Source of the DNA: Gammaproteobacteria bacterium | GTDB lineage: Bacteria; Pseudomonadota; Gammaproteobacteria; DSM-16500 | Length of the DNA stretch: 11,535 nucleotides | Reading direction: 5' to 3' | Assembly: GCA_021323555.1 (NCBI GenBank) | Contig: JAJONP010000056.1 | Span: forward strand, 1 to 11,535 | Notes under the pieces: generated by a model | The model's database searches: none | Told to the model about the DNA's origin: nothing | The model's input: only the letters and a program-made list of their open reading frames with translations | Translations under genes and position numbers: made by a program | Part shown: in pieces, positions 1 to 7,165 of the stretch | Numbering within the stretch: the stretch's first letter is position 1 | How the letters are laid out: the number at the start of each line of letters is the position of its first letter

Positions 1-53
1 AGTACTTTTTTATGTCTCGCTCGCGCGGTGACTCCTCTTTTGACTCTTGCCAT
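1..53 (-). CDS. rplT: 50S ribosomal protein L20, N-terminal part only
   Basis: The minus strand from 53 down to base 1 reads ATG followed by MARVKRGVTARARHKKVL, the very conserved, highly basic N-terminus of ribosomal protein L20. Only 17 full codons lie in the window; the rest continues beyond base 1. L20 binds 23S rRNA early in assembly of the large subunit, and in E. coli it also represses translation of rpmI and rplT by binding their mRNA. A purine-rich Shine-Dalgarno sequence (GAGAGGA) lies about 8 bases before the ATG. The gene follows rpmI after a 22-base spacer, the usual order, so it is the distal gene of the thrS–infC–rpmI–rplT unit. The identification is firm despite the short fragment, because sequence and context agree. 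Confidence 0.95.
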   Translation of the reverse strand, partial: MARVKRGVTARARHKKV

Positions 54-75
54 GCTATATGTCCTCTCTTATTTA

Positions 76-264
76 TTATGGCAACATGCGTGACACTGCC
101 CGCACATCGGATTCATTAACTCTGCCTGTTGCACGCATTTGGCGTTTATTTTTAGTCGTTTTTTTCGTTAAAATATGGTTACGAAAAGAACGGCGGCATT
201 TAAAACCGTTGGCTGTTGCTCTAAAGCGTTTTGCTGCGCCACGGTTGGTTTTTAACTTTGGCAT
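76..264 (-). CDS. rpmI: 50S ribosomal protein L35
   Basis: This 62-residue, strongly basic protein begins [14 protein letters not shown] and contains [12 protein letters not shown], both hallmark stretches of bacterial L35 (about 64–65 residues in most species). The frame is open for five more codons upstream, but the ATG at 264 matches the family's start and has a GGAG Shine-Dalgarno sequence nine bases ahead of it (274–277), so that start is chosen. L35 is a small structural protein of the large ribosomal subunit. The gene sits between infC (80-base spacer holding a hairpin) and rplT (22-base spacer), as in most bacteria. In E. coli this gene's translation is the target of L20 repression, and the spacer hairpin makes a similar arrangement plausible here. 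Confidence 0.96.
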   Translation of the reverse strand: MPKLKTNRGAAKRFRATANGFKCRRSFRNHILTKKTTKNKRQMRATGRVNESDVRAVSRMLP

Positions 265-297
265 TACTTTACACTCCAAATTAACTCATTTCGAAGC

Positions 298-333
298 GGG
301 TGGATTACTGCAAAAAACACGTTTAATCCACCC
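298..333 (-). promoter_or_regulatory. Perfect hairpin in the infC–rpmI spacer, possible L20 operator
   Basis: Bases 298–307 and 324–333 form a perfect 10-bp inverted repeat (arms GGGTGGATTA / TAATCCACCC) around a 16-base loop, 34 bases ahead of the rpmI start codon. On the transcribed strand no U-run follows the stem; the T-run lies inside the loop. It is therefore not a typical intrinsic terminator. In E. coli the region between infC and rpmI is where L20 binds mRNA to repress rpmI and rplT, so a translational operator or an mRNA processing site is the likeliest role. The structure is seen directly; the role is inferred from position alone. Confidence 0.5.
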
Positions 334-344
334 TACATTTCATT

Positions 345-863
345 TTATTTTTTCTTTGGCCCTAACACCATCACCATCTGACGGCCTTCCATTTTTGGAC
401 GTTGCTCAATGACACCGTGCTCTGCTAAATCTGTCATCAGACGTTCCATTAGCTTCATCCCAAGCTCGAGATGGGTCATTTCACGTCCACGAAAGCGTAA
501 AGTTATTTTTGCTTTATCTCCATTCGATAAGAAACGGATGATATTGCGTAACTTCACTTGATAATCACCTTCTTCTGTCGCAGAACGTAACTTCACTTCT
601 TTCAAATGCACTTGTTTCTGGTTTCTCTTCGCCGCTGCCTTTCGTTTATTTTGCTGATAAGTAAATTTACCAAAATTCATTACTCGACAAACGGGCGGCT
701 TTGCATCAGGTGACAATTCAACTAAGTCCGCACCACTTTCTTCACTTAAGCGTCTGGCTTCTTCTATGGAGACAATTCCTAATTGGCTACCGTCAGCGCC
801 AATTAATCGTACCTCAGGAACCCTAATTTCTTCATTGATCCGCGGTTTTTTTTCAGTGCTAAT
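345..863 (-). CDS. infC: Translation initiation factor IF-3, with AUU start codon
   Basis: The 172-residue product carries both IF3 domains: an N-terminal domain with [16 protein letters not shown], a lysine-rich linker at about residues 72–90, and a C-terminal domain with EGDYQVKLR and [11 protein letters not shown], ending in PKKK. IF3 binds the 30S subunit, blocks premature 50S joining and checks the start codon and initiator tRNA. A longer reading from GTG at 869 is possible, but the AGGAGG at 872–877 would then lie only two bases from the start. The ATT at 861–863 lies eight bases from it, the normal spacing. AUU and other rare starts are known for infC and allow IF3 to repress its own synthesis, so AUU is preferred. 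The gene follows thrS by 16 bases. E. coli IF3 is 180 residues. Confidence 0.95.
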   Translation of the reverse strand: MSTEKKPRINEEIRVPEVRLIGADGSQLGIVSIEEARRLSEESGADLVELSPDAKPPVCRVMNFGKFTYQQNKRKAAAKRNQKQVHLKEVKLRSATEEGDYQVKLRNIIRFLSNGDKAKITLRFRGREMTHLELGMKLMERLMTDLAEHGVIEQRPKMEGRQMVMVLGPKKK

Positions 864-870
864 TCTCACT

Positions 871-877
871 TCCTCCT
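871..877 (-). promoter_or_regulatory. Strong Shine-Dalgarno sequence that decides the infC AUU start
   Basis: The transcribed strand reads AGGAGGA here, a near-perfect anti-16S match. Its core ends eight bases before ATT (863) but only two before the competing GTG (869). A strong ribosome site joined to a rare start codon is the known infC autoregulation design in enterobacteria. Confidence 0.8.
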
Positions 878-879
878 AA

Positions 880-2799
880 TCAATCATCAGTTCGACCACG
901 CATTGCAATGGCTTGATTTATCAAGTCTAAGCATTTCTCAATAGATAAAACGCCCAAGTCAACACCCTGCTGAGTGCGGACTGAGACAGTGCGTGTTTCT
1001 GTTTCGCGATCTCCGACCACTAATAAATAAGGCACACATTGTAATGTATGTTCGCGGATTTTATAGCCAATTTTTTCATTTCTCAAGTCCGATTTTGCTC
1101 TAATGCCTTGTTTTTTCAAAAAAGAGGTCATTTCTTTCACATAATCGTCTTGGCGATCAGTAATATTCATTAAAACAGCTTGGGTCGGCGCTAACCAAAC
1201 AGGTAACTTGCCTGCATAATGTTCTAATAAAATCCCAATGAATCTTTCTAAAGAACCTAAAATAGCTCTATGTAACATCACAGGTACTTTTTTACTGCTG
1301 TCTTCAGCAATATAACAAGCTTCTAACCGCGCTGGCATAGAATAATCCAACTGCAATGTGCCACATTGCCATGTGCGACCTATACAATCTTTTAAGTGAA
1401 ATTCAATTTTAGGGCCATAAAAAGCACCTTCGCCTTTCTTTTCTTCAAAAGTCAAACCAGCCTGACGTAATGCTTCAGATAAAGCGTATTCTGCATGGTC
1501 CCATAATTCATCTGTACCCAAGCGTTTAGCAGGTCGAGTCGCTAATTTAAGAATAATCGTGTTAAAACCAAAATCACGGTATACATCGACTAATAATTTA
1601 ATAAAATTTAAAGATTCTGACTGGATTTGGTCTTCAGTACAGAAAATATGGCCATCATCTTGTACCATCTGTCGTACGCGCATTAATCCATGCATCGCAC
1701 CAGATAATTCATTGCGATGGCAACAACCAAATTCGGCAAAACGTAGTGGCAAATCACGATAGCTCCGTAAGCCTTGTTTAAATACTTGTACATGACATGG
1801 GCAATTCATGGGTTTTAATGCATAGTGTCTATCTTCTACTGCTACGGTAAACATTTCTTCGCCAAACATGTCCCAATGCCCTGATTTTTTCCATAGTTCA
1901 AGATCAACCAGTTGGGGAGTCACAATTTCTTCATACGCATGGGCACTTATTTTTTGGCTAATATAACGCTTTATTTGCTGATAAATAGCCCAACCATTCG
2001 CATGCCAAAATACCATGCCAGGGGCTTCTTCTTGGAAATGAAATAAATCTAAATTCTTGCCGCTTTTTCGGTGATCGCGTTTTTCTGCTTCTTCTAAATT
2101 TTTTAAATAATTTTCTAATGATTTTTTATCTGTCCATGCCGTTCCATAAATACGTTGCAGCATTTCATTCTTCGAATCACCGCGCCAGTACGCGCCCGCT
2201 AATTTTGTTAATTTAAAAGCAGTCAGCTTCCCAGTATGCGGTACATGGGGGCCGCGGCATAAATCAATAAAATCACCTTGCTGATAAGTTGTTAATACAT
2301 CATTCACAGGAAGGTCTTTGATAATTTGCGCTTTATACTTTTCACCAATACTTTCGAAAAATTGGATAGCCGCTTCTCGCTCTATTATTTTTCGTGTCAC
2401 TGGAAGATTTTGTTTTGCTAACTCAGCCATTTTTTCTTCGATACGAATTAAATCTTCAGGTGTAAATGAGCGTTCGTAGGAAAAATCATAATAAAACCCA
2501 TTTTCAACGACAGGCCCAATGGTCACTTGTGCGCTTGGAAATAAAATTTTTACGGCTTGAGCAAGTAAATGCGCCGTAGAATGTCGAATGACTTCCAGTG
2601 CCGATGGGTCTTTATCCGTTATAATAGAAACAGTCGCATTTTTCTCGACTAAATAAGAAGTATCGACTAATTTACCATCCACTTTCCCCGCAAGCGCCGC
2701 TTTCGCTAAGCCCGTTCCGATACTAGCTGCAATATCAGCTACCGTAAGAGGCGCTGGAAAATGTTTTTCATTACCATCTGGCAAAGTTACAATTAACAT
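880..2799 (-). CDS. thrS: Threonyl-tRNA synthetase
   Basis: This 639-residue protein (642 in E. coli) charges tRNA-Thr with threonine and hydrolyses mis-made Ser-tRNA-Thr. An N-terminal TGS domain (residues 1–60) is followed by an editing domain with H73-xxx-H77 (RHSTAHLL) and CRGPHVP, both as in E. coli. The class II catalytic domain has YGTAWTDKK, the KPMNCP motif with its zinc-binding Cys, the motif 2 arginine region CHRNE, QDDGHIF, and motif 3 [15 protein letters not shown]. The C-terminal anticodon-binding domain includes [19 protein letters not shown] at 2799 aligns with the E. coli start (MLIVTLPDG versus MPVITLPDG); an in-frame TTG at 2808 adds three residues and sits too close to the AGG upstream. 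The residue after the zinc motif is Cys (NCPC) where E. coli has Gly. tRNA-Val lies 16 bases upstream, so the two are probably co-transcribed. Confidence 0.98.
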   Translation of the reverse strand: MLIVTLPDGNEKHFPAPLTVADIAASIGTGLAKAALAGKVDGKLVDTSYLVEKNATVSIITDKDPSALEVIRHSTAHLLAQAVKILFPSAQVTIGPVVENGFYYDFSYERSFTPEDLIRIEEKMAELAKQNLPVTRKIIEREAAIQFFESIGEKYKAQIIKDLPVNDVLTTYQQGDFIDLCRGPHVPHTGKLTAFKLTKLAGAYWRGDSKNEMLQRIYGTAWTDKKSLENYLKNLEEAEKRDHRKSGKNLDLFHFQEEAPGMVFWHANGWAIYQQIKRYISQKISAHAYEEIVTPQLVDLELWKKSGHWDMFGEEMFTVAVEDRHYALKPMNCPCHVQVFKQGLRSYRDLPLRFAEFGCCHRNELSGAMHGLMRVRQMVQDDGHIFCTEDQIQSESLNFIKLLVDVYRDFGFNTIILKLATRPAKRLGTDELWDHAEYALSEALRQAGLTFEEKKGEGAFYGPKIEFHLKDCIGRTWQCGTLQLDYSMPARLEACYIAEDSSKKVPVMLHRAILGSLERFIGILLEHYAGKLPVWLAPTQAVLMNITDRQDDYVKEMTSFLKKQGIRAKSDLRNEKIGYKIREHTLQCVPYLLVVGDRETETRTVSVRTQQGVDLGVLSIEKCLDLINQAIAMRGRTDD

Positions 2800-2815
2800 A
2801 GATTTCAAAACCTAT

Positions 2816-2890
2816 TGGTAGGCACGAGTGGGATCGAACCACCGACCACCACCATGTCAAGGTGGTGCTCTACCACTGAGCTACGTGCCT
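2816..2890 (-). tRNA. tRNA-Val (anticodon GAC)
   Basis: The minus strand folds into a full cloverleaf of 75 bases. The acceptor stem is AGGCACG/CGTGCCT, the D stem GCTC/GAGC, and the anticodon stem CCACC/GGTGG closes the loop TTGACAT with anticodon GAC. The variable loop has five bases, the T loop is TTCGATC, the discriminator is A, and CCA is encoded. GAC reads the valine codons GUC and GUU. The anticodon arm through T arm is nearly identical to E. coli tRNA-Val(GAC). The first pair is A–U rather than the G–C of E. coli. The gene is the first element of the thrS transcript, so 3' processing must separate it from the mRNA. Confidence 0.97.
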
Positions 2891-2916
2891 ATAAATTCAA
2901 TCAAATGAGGGCGGTA

Positions 2917-2945
2917 ACGATAGCATCACAATGGAAATATCGCAA
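2917..2945 (-). promoter_or_regulatory. Probable sigma-70 promoter of tRNA-Val–thrS
   Basis: On the minus strand a -35 box TTGCGA (2945–2940) and a -10 box TATCGT (2922–2917) each match the consensus at four of six positions and are separated by exactly 17 bases. A GC-rich discriminator (TACCGCCC) follows, as in stable-RNA promoters under stringent control. Transcription would start near 2910, giving a leader of about 20 bases before the mature tRNA 5' end. No better promoter is visible between the palindrome and the tRNA. Confidence 0.5.
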
Positions 2946-2968
2946 GGGTGTTCATCACCTCATCAATC

Positions 2969-3029
2969 GCAAAATGGCATCGGAGTTGCCATTTTGAGAC
3001 TCAAAGTGGCAACTCCGATGCCATTTTGC
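2969..3029. repeat. 61-bp near-perfect palindrome (long hairpin)
   Basis: Arms 2969–2991 and 3007–3029 are perfect 23-bp inverted copies. The inside continues to pair (TTTGAG A CTCAAA) after a single T/G mismatch at 2992/3006, so the whole segment is one 30-bp stem around a one-base centre at 2999. Neither strand shows a T-run after the stem. It lies between the end of mvaD (stop at 3085) and the tRNA-Val promoter. It could be an extragenic palindromic repeat family member, a small non-autonomous element, or a transcript-stabilising or Rho-aided termination structure for the mevalonate operon. The structure is directly visible; the function is unknown. Confidence 0.85.
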
Positions 3030-3084
3030 AAGGATCACTAAAAATCAACATCGCATGGCTCATATTTATTCAATATTCAAGTTA

Positions 3085-4077
3085 TTAAAAAACCCGCACC
3101 CACTCAACTGAAGGAAAATGGGATTGAATCTCTGCCTTATCTTTTTGTAATACTAATAATTTCAAATGAGATCCTGCATCTTGAGTAAAATAAATAGGAA
3201 TACCTTGGTTTCGTAGCTCCCAAATTTTTTGCATGGCAATCAGAGTTTCAGGTAAAAAATAACTGATGGGTGGCCATGCAGACAGCATCAATGCGTGCAT
3301 AGTCAATGCATTTGATTCTGCGATTTGACCTAATTTTAAAAAATCTTTTTCTTGAATCGCTTGTTTAATAGCGATTAAATCTTGGTTGGCTTTGTCAAGC
3401 CAGGCGGGATACAGTGCGCTGGTATTGGCAGTGCGTTGCATCGCTTCTCGTGAACTGATATTTTTTTCTTGTTTGTTAAAAATTAATAATCCTACGTATA
3501 ATTCAGGCCATGTTTCTAGGAGCGCTGTGGCATAACTATCCATGCCATCTGTTTCTATTCCTTTATGCCATTCTACAAAACCTGACATAATAGATCGACA
3601 AGCGCTGCCACTGCCCAGGCGCGCTAGAATAGATAAATCTTTTGTGCTTAATTCCCACTGAAATAATTGATTTAATGCGAGTACGAGCGATGCAAAACCG
3701 CAAGCGGAAGACGCAAGCCCTGCAGCAATCGGAATATTGACTTGAATCACTATAGTAAAATAAATCGTTCGCGAGCTACGAAATAAATCTAAAAATGCGA
3801 TTAAGCGTTTATAAAAAGTTGAATCATAGCTAATCTCTTTACCATTAACTATTACTTTATCTTGCGTATGATTAATGCTTAACTCAGTTGTTGCACCTTT
3901 GTCGCCAAGTGAAATTGATAAACTCGATGTCATGGGTAAATTTAATTCTGAATCGCGTTTCCCCCAATATTTACATAACGCAATATTAGTCGCCGCAAAT
4001 GCACTGACGGGTGAAGAACTTGCTGGAGAGTGCAAGCGCTCCCCTAAGATGAAATGAACAATATCAGATTTTTTCAC
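3085..4077 (-). CDS. mvaD: Diphosphomevalonate decarboxylase
   Basis: The enzyme converts mevalonate diphosphate to isopentenyl diphosphate with ATP, releasing CO2. The 330-residue GHMP-family protein shows ATNIALCKYWGKRD (30–42), the phosphate-binding stretch PIAAGLASSACGFA (116–129), GSGSACRS with the active-site Arg (R161), and TQDAGSH with the catalytic Asp (D300). The family usually reads DAGPN at that last site, so SH is unusual. GTG at 4077 is chosen because AAGGAG lies six bases before it; a TTG at 4098 would have no such site. This start leaves about 30 residues before the NIAL motif, longer than typical homologues. The gene overlaps mvaK2 by 14 bases and is the last of the mevalonate operon. 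Confidence 0.93.
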   Translation of the reverse strand: MKKSDIVHFILGERLHSPASSSPVSAFAATNIALCKYWGKRDSELNLPMTSSLSISLGDKGATTELSINHTQDKVIVNGKEISYDSTFYKRLIAFLDLFRSSRTIYFTIVIQVNIPIAAGLASSACGFASLVLALNQLFQWELSTKDLSILARLGSGSACRSIMSGFVEWHKGIETDGMDSYATALLETWPELYVGLLIFNKQEKNISSREAMQRTANTSALYPAWLDKANQDLIAIKQAIQEKDFLKLGQIAESNALTMHALMLSAWPPISYFLPETLIAMQKIWELRNQGIPIYFTQDAGSHLKLLVLQKDKAEIQSHFPSVEWVRVF

Positions 4078-4975
4078 AACGTACTCCTTGCATGGCAATG
4101 GTAATAGGCATTTGTTCTATGTTTTTGGCAGTCCCTAATCCTACAACACAATCACCCAATCCGGAACCGGAAATTTTTGCAGCTAGAATACCTGGCTCTG
4201 CTATTAACTTCTCGACAATCGCTTGTAAGGGGGGAGTATTGACCCCTAATGCAGCCATTAAACTTTGCTGAATCGTCATCAGATGACCCAGTTCTATGAA
4301 ATTTTCAGTTTTCACTGCAGTGATACCCTGCTGCGCGCAGATATTGATTGCACGTAATAATTGCTTAAACAGGATAGACTTAGAAGAAAAATATTTTTTG
4401 ACTTGGTTAATCGCAGTGACTGTGGGTGTTTTAGATCCTGAATAAACAAGTGTTAATGGATGAAAACATTCTATTCTTTCTGCGATTAAGGGATTTTTTC
4501 GATAAGCTACCATGCCACCGAGTACACACGCAGCTACATCTGCACCCGATCCTACACCTTGCACGGATTGCACAATCTGACGAGCTTCCCGAATCAATTG
4601 TAAAGGTGAATAAGATAATTCTAACCATTTTTTCAATGCAGCTAATACGGCTACTGTGACTGCAGCAGAGGAAGCTAACCCTATTTGATCCGAAAATTCG
4701 GATTGAATTGTAATATTGCAGCCTTGCTTAATCCATTTTCGATATTTCTTTAATGTCGCGAGTACAAATTGAAAAGGTGGAATAATTTTAAGTTGAGATA
4801 ATGTTACAGTTAAATGACCCAATCCTGACATTAATTCTATTCGATTATCCATTCGAGGTTTAAGAGAGACATCAATACGCTTCTCTACCGCACACACAAG
4901 TGCATGCCCACCCTGCAATACAGCATATTCACCCAGCAACATAAGACTGCCAGGTGCTGAGGCTTTAATTAACAC
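4064..4975 (-). CDS. mvaK2: Phosphomevalonate kinase (GHMP family)
   Basis: This kinase phosphorylates mevalonate-5-phosphate to the diphosphate. The 303-residue protein has the three GHMP motifs: ASAPGSLMLLGEYAVL at 5–20, IGLASSAAVT at 98–107, and KISGSGLGDC at 267–276. VGSGADVAA (141–149), with the likely catalytic Asp146, resembles phosphomevalonate kinases rather than mevalonate kinases, as does the GDC in motif 3. The frame extends upstream to 5065, inside mvaK1, but GTG at 4975 lies five bases after GAGG and places the family's N-terminal LIKASAPG directly at the start. This gives an 11-base overlap with mvaK1 and implies translational coupling. Another GHMP kinase function cannot be excluded by motif alone, but the operon context makes this assignment strong. 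Confidence 0.9.
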   Translation of the reverse strand: MLIKASAPGSLMLLGEYAVLQGGHALVCAVEKRIDVSLKPRMDNRIELMSGLGHLTVTLSQLKIIPPFQFVLATLKKYRKWIKQGCNITIQSEFSDQIGLASSAAVTVAVLAALKKWLELSYSPLQLIREARQIVQSVQGVGSGADVAACVLGGMVAYRKNPLIAERIECFHPLTLVYSGSKTPTVTAINQVKKYFSSKSILFKQLLRAINICAQQGITAVKTENFIELGHLMTIQQSLMAALGVNTPPLQAIVEKLIAEPGILAAKISGSGLGDCVVGLGTAKNIEQMPITIAMQGVRCEKI

Positions 4976-5993
4976 GCACACCTCGCGATTCACATTGAAC
5001 AGGAATAATAATTTGTTGATAGTGTCTCGCGATTTTTTGTAATACGTTTTCATCTTCCATGGCAATTAGCACAATACCCGCCTTATCGCCCGCGACTGCA
5101 CCTGCACCACTAATTTTGGCTGCACCACCTTTTTGTTCTATGTCGGCAATCATCTGTTGTTCTTTCAAAGGCACGACACCAATAGTGTTTAATAATTTAT
5201 GATTTTCACGAATAGCTGTTATCACATCAGACATTTTATTGCATTGAAATGCTTGATCCATAGCATCTGTCACGGCAGCAAAATCATTGCCAATATCTGT
5301 TTGATTAAAATAAGGTGCGACAGTTGCGACACAATCACCTGTTGTAACTTGGGGTTGCCCTGTGTTCATGATATACAAAGGCAATGCTGGGGGTGTACGT
5401 GGGCTGATAGTATCTTTTTTGACATACAGACAACCTCCTCGCATTGAGCTAAGCAAATCAAGCCCGCTTGAATGCCCATGCTGAATATTTTCTGCTGTCT
5501 GTGCTAAATTAAAAAATAATTCTGGAGAAAGAGAGATTTGTAAATAATGCGCTATCGCAGATAACATACTCAAAATAGCAGCAGCTGACGAACCCATACC
5601 ACAACCCATAGGAATATCAGATTGTATATTAATATTCATTCTTTTTAATGACGTGATCCCTGCGGCTTCTAACAACAGACTCAAAACAAATTGCGCCAGC
5701 TCGATGGGTTCTTGTAATACATCACCAATGTTTAAATGATTTTCTATAAAACACTGATAATTTTCCCTTAGACGATTTTTAACTTGTATTAATTTTTCAA
5801 AGGTTAAATTGCATGCACCTTTTAAATCAGGAAAATGAAAAGTAATTTGTGAGGCTGCTTGCGGCTGGACAGTAGTTGTTACATAACGATTGGTCGCCAT
5901 CACTAACGCAGGATTTCCATAAACTACTGAATGCTCGCCTGATAATATTAATTTTCCAGGTGCAACACTTTGTGTTTTGGCCATTATTTTCAT
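4965..5993 (-). CDS. mvaK1: Mevalonate kinase
   Basis: The enzyme phosphorylates mevalonate at position 5 using ATP. The 342-residue GHMP kinase shows VAPGKLILSGEHSVVYG at 10–26, IPMGCGMGSSAAA at 127–139, GHSSGLD with the likely catalytic Asp179, and a third motif KISGAGAVAGD at 293–303. EHSVVYG is characteristic of mevalonate kinases. Motif 3 usually reads GAGGGG; here AVAG replaces most of the glycine run. The ATG at 5993 overlaps the mvaS stop as ATGA. A second ATG at 5984 (MAKTQSVAPGK) is an alternative start; neither has a strong Shine-Dalgarno sequence, so coupling to mvaS probably drives initiation. Confidence 0.93.
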   Translation of the reverse strand: MKIMAKTQSVAPGKLILSGEHSVVYGNPALVMATNRYVTTTVQPQAASQITFHFPDLKGACNLTFEKLIQVKNRLRENYQCFIENHLNIGDVLQEPIELAQFVLSLLLEAAGITSLKRMNINIQSDIPMGCGMGSSAAAILSMLSAIAHYLQISLSPELFFNLAQTAENIQHGHSSGLDLLSSMRGGCLYVKKDTISPRTPPALPLYIMNTGQPQVTTGDCVATVAPYFNQTDIGNDFAAVTDAMDQAFQCNKMSDVITAIRENHKLLNTIGVVPLKEQQMIADIEQKGGAAKISGAGAVAGDKAGIVLIAMEDENVLQKIARHYQQIIIPVQCESRGVRVN

Positions 5994-7165
5994 GTCTTTT
6001 TTTCGTAAATTCGTTGATGGTCTCGAATAGCCGCCAAACGAAACGCACCTGTTTTATGAGGAGATATTTCACACACACTACCATCTTGAGGATATTTAAA
6101 AGAATAAAATGCTTCATATTCAGAGTATGCCAATGCAGTGCGCTCTCTCAATAATGTCTGATGGAATGTTGGATTCAGCATTTTTTGATAACCTGGTTGA
6201 ATAACTCCACTAAAAAATTCTGCAACGCACCCTGATCCATAACTATAAAATCCTATTCGCTTATTCTCTAAATCTTCTTGTGCTAAATCTAAAAGTGAGA
6301 TTAAACCGATATACAAAGAAGCCGTATAGCTATTACCAATTTGTCGGCCATAATCAAGTGAAGCTTCCACTTGTTTTTGCAAAATTTCCTCAGGCAATTT
6401 ATCGATATGACATATTTTCGCTAAATAGTGATGGGCTTTTTCAACAAGCCGCGGCACAGAGGCATGATAACAAAAATAATCATGTGCATTAAACTCACGT
6501 TGACTGAGCGCACGATATTGATGCCATGTTTTTTCTAACATCGTTAAATACAATTTACTGGAATATTTTCCTTCTACAAAAGCGGCATCCGCATAGTTAG
6601 GTCGCCAAAAATCCATGACATTTTCAGTGATAACACCATATTCAGGCTCAAGCGCTAAAAGACGTGGATGAGCAGATAACACCATTGCCACAGCGCCACA
6701 GCCTTGTGATGATTCACCCGATGCGCCCAAGCCATAACGTGCAATATCAGAGGCAATTAATAGTATTTTCTTATCAGGATATTGTCGTAGAAATGGCAGT
6801 GCAAGCTGTAATGCAAATGTCGCGCTATAACACGCTTGCTTTAATTCAATCACGCGACATCGTTGTGGTAATCCCAATAAATCATGAACATAAATACCTG
6901 CCGCCTTTGATTGATCAATCCCTGATTCAGTCGCAAATAACAACATTTCAATGGAAGAATAATCCACATCACGTAATGCCTCACGTGCAGCATTCGCTGC
7001 CATCGTCACAATATCTTCATCAGGTGGCGGAACCGCCATCTGAGATTGTCCTAATCCAATAAAATATTTATCAGGATCAACACCACGGACTTCAGCCAAA
7101 CACGCTAAATCCAGCTTGTAATGTGATGTATAAAATGCAAGTGTATCAATACCAACTTTAAGCAC
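5990..7165 (-). CDS. mvaS: Hydroxymethylglutaryl-CoA synthase
   Basis: This thiolase-fold enzyme condenses acetyl-CoA with acetoacetyl-CoA to HMG-CoA, the first committed step. The 391-residue protein has the bacterial catalytic triad in expected places: Glu80 in FATESGIDQSKA, the acyl-accepting Cys112 in ELKQACYSAT, and His234 in DYFCYHASVPRL. These almost match the S. aureus numbering (79, 111, 233). YGSGCVAEFFSG near the C-terminus is also typical. A GTG at 7177 is in frame, but GTG at 7165 lies five bases after GGGAG and aligns with the family's start (LKVGIDTLAFY), so the latter is chosen. It overlaps mvaA by eight bases and mvaK1 by four. Confidence 0.96.
   Translation of the reverse strand: MLKVGIDTLAFYTSHYKLDLACLAEVRGVDPDKYFIGLGQSQMAVPPPDEDIVTMAANAAREALRDVDYSSIEMLLFATESGIDQSKAAGIYVHDLLGLPQRCRVIELKQACYSATFALQLALPFLRQYPDKKILLIASDIARYGLGASGESSQGCGAVAMVLSAHPRLLALEPEYGVITENVMDFWRPNYADAAFVEGKYSSKLYLTMLEKTWHQYRALSQREFNAHDYFCYHASVPRLVEKAHHYLAKICHIDKLPEEILQKQVEASLDYGRQIGNSYTASLYIGLISLLDLAQEDLENKRIGFYSYGSGCVAEFFSGVIQPGYQKMLNPTFHQTLLRERTALAYSEYEAFYSFKYPQDGSVCEISPHKTGAFRLAAIRDHQRIYEKKT

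Larger units (their letters stand above)
2891..3084. other. Intergenic region between mvaD and tRNA-Val
   Basis: This 194-base gap holds the tRNA-Val promoter and the long palindrome. The remaining part (3030–3084) is AT-rich, and its minus strand carries two tandem TTGAATA words just after the mvaD stop. No coding frame or U-tract terminator is apparent. Confidence 0.7.

Noticed and set aside
298..333. infC–rpmI hairpin as an intrinsic terminator
   Set aside because: The T-run is inside the loop rather than after the stem, and essential rpmI and rplT lie downstream.
47..412. 121-codon plus-strand frame
   Set aside because: It lies antisense over rpmI and the end of infC, whose minus-strand products are clear ribosomal and initiation-factor proteins; its own product matches nothing recognisable.
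1795..1815. NCPC in place of NCPG beside the threonyl-tRNA synthetase zinc ligand
   Set aside because: The zinc-binding Cys and surrounding motif are intact, and I cannot exclude that this is a common lineage variant; noted in the gene entry but not raised as a finding.
2816..2890. tRNA-Val as an integration site for a mobile element
   Set aside because: No integrase, no duplicated tRNA 3' end and no phage genes are visible; the flanks are housekeeping and metabolic operons.
2815..2997. 60-codon plus-strand frame across the tRNA
   Set aside because: It reads antisense through tRNA-Val and one arm of the palindrome; no Shine-Dalgarno sequence and an implausible product.
2969..3029. Palindrome as an intrinsic terminator of the mevalonate operon
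   Set aside because: No U-run follows the stem on either strand, so a simple Rho-independent terminator is not supported.
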